DNA of 64,000 nucleotides from a virus: the IMG/VR virus record IMGVR_UViG_3300009124_000005, positions 1 to 64,000 of that record. One strand, written 5' to 3'. Positions 58,128 through 64,000 of the stretch are shown in pieces. The notes beneath the pieces are model-generated. The model did not search any database. It saw only the letters and a program-made list of their open reading frames with translations, and was not told where the DNA came from. The stretch's first letter is position 1; every line of letters begins with the position of its first letter. A program made the position numbers and the translations under genes.

Positions 58128-59609
58128 ATGCCTTTCTATCAAGAAACTAAAACTGCAAGAGGTGCTGCTATTGGCACGATTATGCCATGGACTGGGGGAT
58201 TGACATCAATCCCCTCTGGATGGATTATTTGTGATGGTCAGAGTATCTCTGCTAATGATTTTCCGTTATTAGCACAAGCAATTGGAGACACTTATAATGC
58301 TGGCAACAGCGATTTTGATGGTAATTTTCCTGGTTATGTGGGTAACATTAAAATGCCTAACCTCAACGGTAAAACGTTGATTGATATTGAGTCATCGTAT
58401 TTTGCCGATTTTAGTGCTGGTGGTACTGGTCGTCTTGCGGATGTAGATCCAAAAGCGTTGATCTTAATGGACCCTATCATCGGAACAAATGAAGATGCTG
58501 GAGTAACTACTATTTTTACTGATGTTTTTGTTGATTTAGTTTTTAATATTAATAATGATGACAGATCTGGATATCTAGGTAGAATACAAGGAAATACAAA
58601 AATTGATGGGGAAGGATTTATAACTATTTACCCTGGACCAAGAAAGTTAGGTAGAGCGCATATTAAGAGACATACTCATTTAGGATCTTTAGAAACTGTT
58701 GATAGTCGTAATAAAACTAAACCTGGACAAGGAGTAATTCCTTATGATCCGGTTTATTATACTCTTTTTGCTCAAGGTACTGATAACGATGGACAATCGG
58801 CAGATAGTGATGATGACGTCAGTACTGATGAAGCAAAAGGAGTTGCTTTTTACTTTGGTTGGTCTGACGACGAAGGTTGGCAAAATGATTCCCCAGCTGG
58901 CACGGGTACAGATACCTCTAACATATCTGCATCTCTACCTCGTCTTGTCCCTTCCACCGATACCGACGGTAACGAAGACTCTAACATATATGGTGGTATC
59001 GTAGCTGGTAGATTGACGAGTGCTGGCTCGACCGGTGCAAACAGCCCTGCACCACAAGATGCTAATGTTGTTGATACATGGACTTTACAATGGCCCATTG
59101 GCAATGATATTCCTAGTGGTTTTGGTGAAGGTCAACCTGGTAAAGTTCTTGCAAAAGCACGTTCAGAGCAACCGCCTATTAATATGAAACCAAGATACGT
59201 AACTGGAACTCCCCTAACTGACGAATTTATTGACTATGATGGATTTGATAAGTATATTTCGGACAGGGTTCCTGCGGGTATCGGAGGAAATACTGTTAGC
59301 ATTCCTGAAGGATTTACAAATTATTATACAACATCTGACACTACCGTTGGTGATACACTTGTGAGTAATCCTGGACTTGGTTTTATTGGAAATAATGAAT
59401 CTCCTGGTGCTCCGATTGTTGCACATACTCATGACGAGTTTGATGTATCATTTGATAGTAGTAGAATGAGACCTCAAAGCAACTTAACTGCAAGTGTTAG
59501 CATGCCAAATGCTACCCTTGATAATGTGGCAAATCGAAATGCATTACAAATTGATTTTAATATTCAACAACCAAGAGTAACTTCAATATACATTATCAGG
59601 GCATACTAA
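58128..59609 (+). CDS. Tail collar domain fibre protein (493 aa)
   Basis: N-terminal GTIMPWTGGLTSIPSGWIICDGQSISANDFPLL ... IKMPNLNGKTLIDIE is the phage tail collar domain. Long beta-rich middle; KRHTHLG and AHTHDEFDV histidine motifs are typical of short fibres that bind metal at the trimer tip. Starts 4 nt after the giant gene. Confidence 0.8.
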   Translation: MPFYQETKTARGAAIGTIMPWTGGLTSIPSGWIICDGQSISANDFPLLAQAIGDTYNAGNSDFDGNFPGYVGNIKMPNLNGKTLIDIESSYFADFSAGGTGRLADVDPKALILMDPIIGTNEDAGVTTIFTDVFVDLVFNINNDDRSGYLGRIQGNTKIDGEGFITIYPGPRKLGRAHIKRHTHLGSLETVDSRNKTKPGQGVIPYDPVYYTLFAQGTDNDGQSADSDDDVSTDEAKGVAFYFGWSDDEGWQNDSPAGTGTDTSNISASLPRLVPSTDTDGNEDSNIYGGIVAGRLTSAGSTGANSPAPQDANVVDTWTLQWPIGNDIPSGFGEGQPGKVLAKARSEQPPINMKPRYVTGTPLTDEFIDYDGFDKYISDRVPAGIGGNTVSIPEGFTNYYTTSDTTVGDTLVSNPGLGFIGNNESPGAPIVAHTHDEFDVSFDSSRMRPQSNLTASVSMPNATLDNVANRNALQIDFNIQQPRVTSIYIIRAY

Positions 59610-59610
59610 A

Positions 59611-60510
59611 ATGGTAACGAGAACTAGTAACTATACTCACAACAAATCTAACTGGGGCGGAATTCCCGGAACCATTCAAATGCATACCGTTCATGGTTTG
59701 GGATTTAACAATGATCCAACTACTGCAATATTTAAAAATACCATGCCTGGGGGATTTTTAAAATGTGATGGAACCGTAAAGAATGCAAAAGATTTTTACT
59801 TGTTATCACAAATTTTGGGAGTAGGAGACAACTCTAGATTCAAAAAAGATTCGGTTCTTGTGAGAAATCCTGATATTGCAACAAATGATCTTGGTCAGTT
59901 TCAACTTCCCGATTTAGGATCAAAAGTAATTATTGGTAGTAGAGGATCGGGAGAGTATTTTTCTACAACTTTGGAAGATGATGCTGGTGTTAGTAAAGTC
60001 GGTGTTGAAGTAGAACCTCTCACCAATATTGGAGATAGAGCAACAGTAAACTATATCGGAAATATGGTAATCGCCTCTGATATTGCTAACTTTAATGGAA
60101 GTCCTAGGTTTACTATTCCTAGAAATACCAGTTCAACCACTCTTTCTATTGATGAATTTCAAGGTCATTATCATAATGCTGGTGGCGGCGGTGGATTTAC
60201 AGTTTTAAATAAAACAGTTACTCATGCTACTGGTGGTGACGGTAAAGGACCTAGAGCTAACACCGCAAATGCTTCTGCGGGAAATAGTCTAGAAGAAACT
60301 TCTTTAAATGTTCCTACAGGTGAACCGGGACACGATCACACAATTACAAGACCCTATACATATACTAGTGATTTTACATATACGTATAACAATATTGATG
60401 TTCCTCTAGATGATATGGAATCTTATGTAGATGTGGATGTTGAAAATTTAAATGTATTGAATCAAGTCGTTACGCCATTTATTTTAGTTCATTATATTAT
60501 CAAATTTTAG
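59611..60510 (+). CDS. Second tail collar protein (299 aa)
   Basis: WGGIPGTIQMHTVHGL ... NTMPGGFLKCDGTVKNAKDFYLLSQILG ... FQLPDLGSKVIIGSRG: collar domain again; FQGHYHNAGGGGGFT and PGHDHTITRP are H-x-H motifs. Follows the first collar gene by 1 nt; a paralogous, shorter fibre. Confidence 0.8.
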   Translation: MVTRTSNYTHNKSNWGGIPGTIQMHTVHGLGFNNDPTTAIFKNTMPGGFLKCDGTVKNAKDFYLLSQILGVGDNSRFKKDSVLVRNPDIATNDLGQFQLPDLGSKVIIGSRGSGEYFSTTLEDDAGVSKVGVEVEPLTNIGDRATVNYIGNMVIASDIANFNGSPRFTIPRNTSSTTLSIDEFQGHYHNAGGGGGFTVLNKTVTHATGGDGKGPRANTANASAGNSLEETSLNVPTGEPGHDHTITRPYTYTSDFTYTYNNIDVPLDDMESYVDVDVENLNVLNQVVTPFILVHYIIKF

Positions 60511-60522
60511 CGGTAATATTTT

Positions 60523-62115
60523 ATGGGACGGTATTCTATAGGTAGATCTGGTAGTGGTTACATTAGTGTACCATCAGATGTAAAGACCATGACTTATATC
60601 ACTGTAGCTGGTGGTGGCGGTGGTGGTTATCCTAACATTCCTAATTTACCTAGACCTGGATTCACGGCACCATCGGCAGGTGGATATACTTGTGCCGGTG
60701 GAGTTATATCTTATGGTGGTGGAGGAGGTAGTTTATACAGTCCTGGATATGGTGGTAGTGGTAACTGGCGTAGTGGTCAATCAGGTAGATTCGGTGGTGG
60801 TCCGTGGAATAGAGCTGCCTCTGGATATTCGAGTTATGGATCTGGTGGATCTGGTCAGTGGAGAGGAACATCTAGTTCATATGGTGGAGGAGGCGGTGGT
60901 GCATCTTGCTGTACAAAATCTAGAGGAACTAGTGGTGCTGTAGCAGGACAACAGATTTATGTTCGTATAGGATACGGAGGAACACAAGGAGGAAGTGGTA
61001 ACTGTAGATATGGTGCTTCTGGAGGATTTTTTGGGTGTGTTTGTACATATGATGCACCGTTACCATCAATCAGTGCTAATCCTGGTGCTTTTCGATTAAA
61101 TGGAACTGATGGAAATAATGCTCGAACAACGTTATCTTGGACGGTTGGTGGTGGGGATTCTACATCAGAAGTATTGGAAAGACTGCGAAATGGCTCTGTT
61201 GTTGAATCATATGGACAAGTAAATAGGACTAATAACTCGTTTGTCGTTGCTCCTACAGAAACTAGTGAATTTAGATTAACCGCTTCAAACCCTGCATATA
61301 GTAGGTCAGATTCAGTTATTGTTAACGTTTATGTAGAACCGGTAGTAACATTTTCAGCATCCTCTGGTAATCAGGACCCAGGATCCAACCCACCAACTTA
61401 TACGATAGTACAAGGAAACAGTATTATATTGTCTTGGAGCGTAACTGGCGATGCTTCCTCATTAAATATTTCACCTGGTGTTGGGTCTTCTGTTCTTAAT
61501 AGTCAAACGGTAGTATCTCCGACCATAACGACAACATATACTGCTACTGCTTCAGGATTAGGAGGAACTGGTTCTTCTGAATTACTAATAACAGTTTTGC
61601 AACCATCATCTATCAATGTAAGTGGACCTATTAATATATTGTATGGAGAAAATGTACCAATAACTATTACCGCTACAAATTCTGATGGTGGTATTAGTTA
61701 CATTGCTGAATATCTATATCTAGATGGAACTAACGAGTTTAAACCTTCTGTAGCAATACCTAATACTACTGGAGATGAAGTAGAAGTAGATCCATATAAT
61801 ATTCCTATTGAATATAATGATTTTGGTCCATTTAAAGTGCGACTAGTGTTTACTGTAGATGGATATGGTAGTTTGGCAGCAACTGATACTATTGAAGTTC
61901 CTGTCATTATCGACCAACTGCCTGATGCCATTGACATTCCAGAAACTGATGATACTTTTAAGAATGAAGAACCTGTCGTAACACCTGATGTTGAAGTTAC
62001 GACAGATCAAATTGTTATTGATGATATTGATATACCTGTTGAAGTTAAAGCAGATTATCCAATACAGATTGAGATTGATGACAGCGGAACATTCATTAAT
62101 GTGAGGGAAATCTAA
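60523..62115 (+). CDS. Glycine-rich adhesin-like fibre protein A (530 aa)
   Basis: Residues 1-185 are strongly Gly/Ser/Tyr-rich with cysteines (GGGGGASCCTKSRG; FGCVCTYD), resembling polyglycine-helix adhesins of T-even gp38 type. The rest is Ig-like beta domains (SWSVTGDASSLNISPG; TTTYTATASGLGGTG) and a C-terminal segment almost identical to that of the next gene. Likely a host-recognition tip protein. Confidence 0.7.
   Translation: MGRYSIGRSGSGYISVPSDVKTMTYITVAGGGGGGYPNIPNLPRPGFTAPSAGGYTCAGGVISYGGGGGSLYSPGYGGSGNWRSGQSGRFGGGPWNRAASGYSSYGSGGSGQWRGTSSSYGGGGGGASCCTKSRGTSGAVAGQQIYVRIGYGGTQGGSGNCRYGASGGFFGCVCTYDAPLPSISANPGAFRLNGTDGNNARTTLSWTVGGGDSTSEVLERLRNGSVVESYGQVNRTNNSFVVAPTETSEFRLTASNPAYSRSDSVIVNVYVEPVVTFSASSGNQDPGSNPPTYTIVQGNSIILSWSVTGDASSLNISPGVGSSVLNSQTVVSPTITTTYTATASGLGGTGSSELLITVLQPSSINVSGPINILYGENVPITITATNSDGGISYIAEYLYLDGTNEFKPSVAIPNTTGDEVEVDPYNIPIEYNDFGPFKVRLVFTVDGYGSLAATDTIEVPVIIDQLPDAIDIPETDDTFKNEEPVVTPDVEVTTDQIVIDDIDIPVEVKADYPIQIEIDDSGTFINVREI
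61919..62077 (+). repeat. Near-identical C-terminal coding repeat (copy 1)
   Basis: 61919-61976 is identical over 58 nt to 63610-63667, and 62025-62077 is identical over 53 nt to 63716-63768; the sequence between differs. Confidence 0.9.
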
Positions 62116-63806
62116 TGCCAAGTTATTCGGGAAGGGGATATGGACAGAGAACTATTCAAATACCAGCAGGATCTACGAATGTAAGATTTAGTATAGGAGC
62201 TGCATCAGGTGGTGGATCAGCATCTACTACATGGAATTATTCTCGTGGTGGTTTTGGTAGATCTGGTGATTTTAGATTAACTAGTCGTGACTATACATAT
62301 AATCTGACGTTTTACATGGGTCGAGAAGGATCAAAAGGACAAGGACCAGCTAACCCTGGTGGATATGGTGGCAGTTCCCCGATTGCAAGCGGTGGTAATG
62401 GTTACCGTTCTGGTGGCGGTGGAGGTGGAGCATCAGGAGTATATGACGGTGGATTGAACAGATATACTGTCATTGTTGGTGGTGGTGGCGGCGCTGGTAG
62501 ATTTGATAACAATACTGGTTATGGTGGATATTATACTGCCGGTCGTGGTATTGGTGGCGGAGGTACAACAAGTGGAATAGGTGGAAGAAATGGTGGGAAT
62601 GCTCCTGCAGGTCACCGTGGTGGTGGCGGTGGAGGATCTTCTACTGGCGGTGCCGGTGGGTTAGGTGGTGCAACAACCACCAATGGATATGCTGGTATTG
62701 GAGGAAATTCTGCTTGGTATAGCAATGGAAGTTATTATCAATGGACTTATAATAGTGGATATAGTAATTTTGGTGACGGATTCTATACGTTGTCGTTTGA
62801 TTATGCTAGACCAAATATTCAGTATTTTACAATTAGTCCTGATCAAATTGTTCGAGGCGGCAGTGCTCAACTAACATATCAAATTAATGGTTATGTAACT
62901 AATGTTTCTTTGACTGATTTTAGTGGCAATCAACCACAAAATCAGTCACCTCCTGGTGTTACAATATCACCTGTTAATGATAGAACATATACGTTAAGTG
63001 CATTTGGACCTGGAGGAACTACTTCGCAATCCGTAAGTGTTGATGTTCTTATTCCACCAACCGCTACTCTTACAACAACTGCTACTGATAATACAATAAT
63101 ACAAGGGCAATCTACCTTTTTAGAATATACTATTACTGGAGATGTTTCTTCAGCACAAATTTCTCCTGGCATTGGTCCTATTAATATTCAGTCAACTCCA
63201 ATCCAAATATCTCCAACTGTAACTACGACATATACAATAACTGCTTCTCATCCATTAGCAGGTCAAGGTTCTAATCAAGTTACTGTTACTGTTATTACAC
63301 CTCCTGTAATAACATTAACGTATCCTTTATCTGTTGATTATGGTGAAGATATTAATCTCAATGTACAATCCGAAAATGCTACCACATCTCTACAATTATT
63401 AGTAAGATATTATTACGCTGACAATACATATACTGACTATGAACTTGTGGAAGATCTTCCTATTGCAGATGTAGTTGATCGAGATGTGATACACACACCA
63501 ACTTATAATAATCTTGGACCTACTATTATAGAATATAAATTATATGCTATAGGTGAGGGTTCATTGACTGCGGAAGATATTGAACAAGTATCAATCAACA
63601 TTGACAGAATGCCTGATGCCATTGACATTCCAGAAACTGATGATACTTTTAAGAATGAAGAACCTGTTGTAACACCTGATATCGCAGTTACTAGTCAGCG
63701 ACTTCTTGTTGATGGTATTGATATACCTGTTGAAGTTAAAGCAGATTATCCAATACAGATTGAGATTGGTGATAGTGGAATCTACGTAGATATCAGGGAG
63801 ATTTAG
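62115..63806 (+). CDS. Glycine-rich adhesin-like fibre protein B (563 aa)
   Basis: Paralogue of the previous gene: Gly-rich N-terminal 220 residues (GGGGGGASGVYDGG; GGGGGSSTGGAGGLGG), then Ig-like domains (STFLEYTITGDVSSAQISPG) and the shared C-terminus DAIDIPETDDTFKNEEPVV ... VEVKADYPIQIEI. One-base overlap with the previous gene. No cysteine-rich part, unlike protein A. Confidence 0.7.
   Translation: MPSYSGRGYGQRTIQIPAGSTNVRFSIGAASGGGSASTTWNYSRGGFGRSGDFRLTSRDYTYNLTFYMGREGSKGQGPANPGGYGGSSPIASGGNGYRSGGGGGGASGVYDGGLNRYTVIVGGGGGAGRFDNNTGYGGYYTAGRGIGGGGTTSGIGGRNGGNAPAGHRGGGGGGSSTGGAGGLGGATTTNGYAGIGGNSAWYSNGSYYQWTYNSGYSNFGDGFYTLSFDYARPNIQYFTISPDQIVRGGSAQLTYQINGYVTNVSLTDFSGNQPQNQSPPGVTISPVNDRTYTLSAFGPGGTTSQSVSVDVLIPPTATLTTTATDNTIIQGQSTFLEYTITGDVSSAQISPGIGPINIQSTPIQISPTVTTTYTITASHPLAGQGSNQVTVTVITPPVITLTYPLSVDYGEDINLNVQSENATTSLQLLVRYYYADNTYTDYELVEDLPIADVVDRDVIHTPTYNNLGPTIIEYKLYAIGEGSLTAEDIEQVSINIDRMPDAIDIPETDDTFKNEEPVVTPDIAVTSQRLLVDGIDIPVEVKADYPIQIEIGDSGIYVDIREI
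63610..63768 (+). repeat. Near-identical C-terminal coding repeat (copy 2)
   Basis: Second copy of the repeat described for 61919-62077, at the same relative place in gene B. Confidence 0.9.
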
Positions 63807-63808
63807 AT

Positions 63809-64000
63809 ATGGGAACTTCAGGCAATTTACATACATTCGATTCTTTTTACGGCGTTTTCAATCCTGGTTATTATAGAGCGGATACTTTCTATACTTCAAA
63901 CCCAGGTGGTGAATCAATCACCGCATATTCTCCTGTAGCCACTCGTGTTTGGAATCTTTTTATGTCTGGTAGCGTTCCTGGAATCGTTGGGAGTGTTTCA
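63809..64000 (+). CDS. Fibre-region protein (3' end beyond window)
   Basis: Open frame MGTSGNLHTFDSFYGVFNPG ... running off the right edge (64 codons visible). ATG 3 nt after the previous stop. Not recognised; context suggests another tail or adhesin gene. Confidence 0.6.
   Translation, partial: MGTSGNLHTFDSFYGVFNPGYYRADTFYTSNPGGESITAYSPVATRVWNLFMSGSVPGIVGSVS

Overview
The window is a contiguous piece of a T4-like cyanophage (cyanomyovirus) genome; the likely hosts are marine Synechococcus or Prochlorococcus. T4-type replication and virion genes (rnh, gp32, gp33-like, gp4, gp48, gp53, gp54-like, gp26/gp51, tape measure, gp27, gp5-like) sit beside host-derived cyanobacterial genes (psbA, psbD, two hli, cpeT, talC, phoH, thyX, nrdAB, glutaredoxins). 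Both window ends cut a gene: nrdA at the left, a tail-fibre-region gene at the right.

Layout. 1-4.3 kb: nrdA-nrdB and a chain of ATGA-overlapped small genes including a PD-(D/E)XK nuclease. 4.3-9.3 kb: an envelope module with an HExxH metalloprotease, small membrane proteins, three exported proteins on the minus strand and a tail-lysozyme-like endolysin. 9.3-15.9 kb: an RNA-rich accessory region with a circularly permuted (two-piece) tmRNA gene, tRNA-Arg, -Val, -Gly and -Met, two HNH endonuclease genes, talC, a structured leader before a porin-like gene, and hli genes. 16.1-18.6 kb: psbA-orf-psbD. 18.6-28.6 kb: small genes with two more HNH genes, oxygenase, glutaredoxin, rnh, thyX, phoH, PD-(D/E)XK exonuclease, late-transcription coactivator and gp32. 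28.6-31.4 kb, minus strand: gp53, gp48, an unknown protein, gp4. 31.4-44.2 kb: tube/baseplate hub and tape measure genes. 44.3-47.6 kb: small genes, tRNA-Leu, cpeT, tRNA-Thr, a 2OG oxygenase, tRNA-Asn. 47.7-64 kb: a 3481-residue structural protein, two tail-collar proteins and two glycine-rich adhesin-like proteins.

Regulation is unusually legible. Sigma-70-like promoters (TTGAC(A/T/G/C), 17-bp spacer, TATAAT/TATACT) precede many accessory genes. T4-type late boxes ((T/A/C)ATAAATA or CTAAATA) lie about 20-30 nt before virion and HNH genes. Several terminators carry the next promoter's -35 box in their loop. Three HNH genes have a late box inside the loop of a hairpin just before the start codon, as described for I-TevI control in T4.

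Most notable: the permuted tmRNA with a picocyanobacterial-type tag (ANNIVAFSRSTVAA); four genes that all stop on nucleotides 8-10 (TAG) of the following tRNA; and a canonical U UUU UUC slip site joining gp26 to a gp51-like frame immediately before the tape measure gene, like lambda G/GT.
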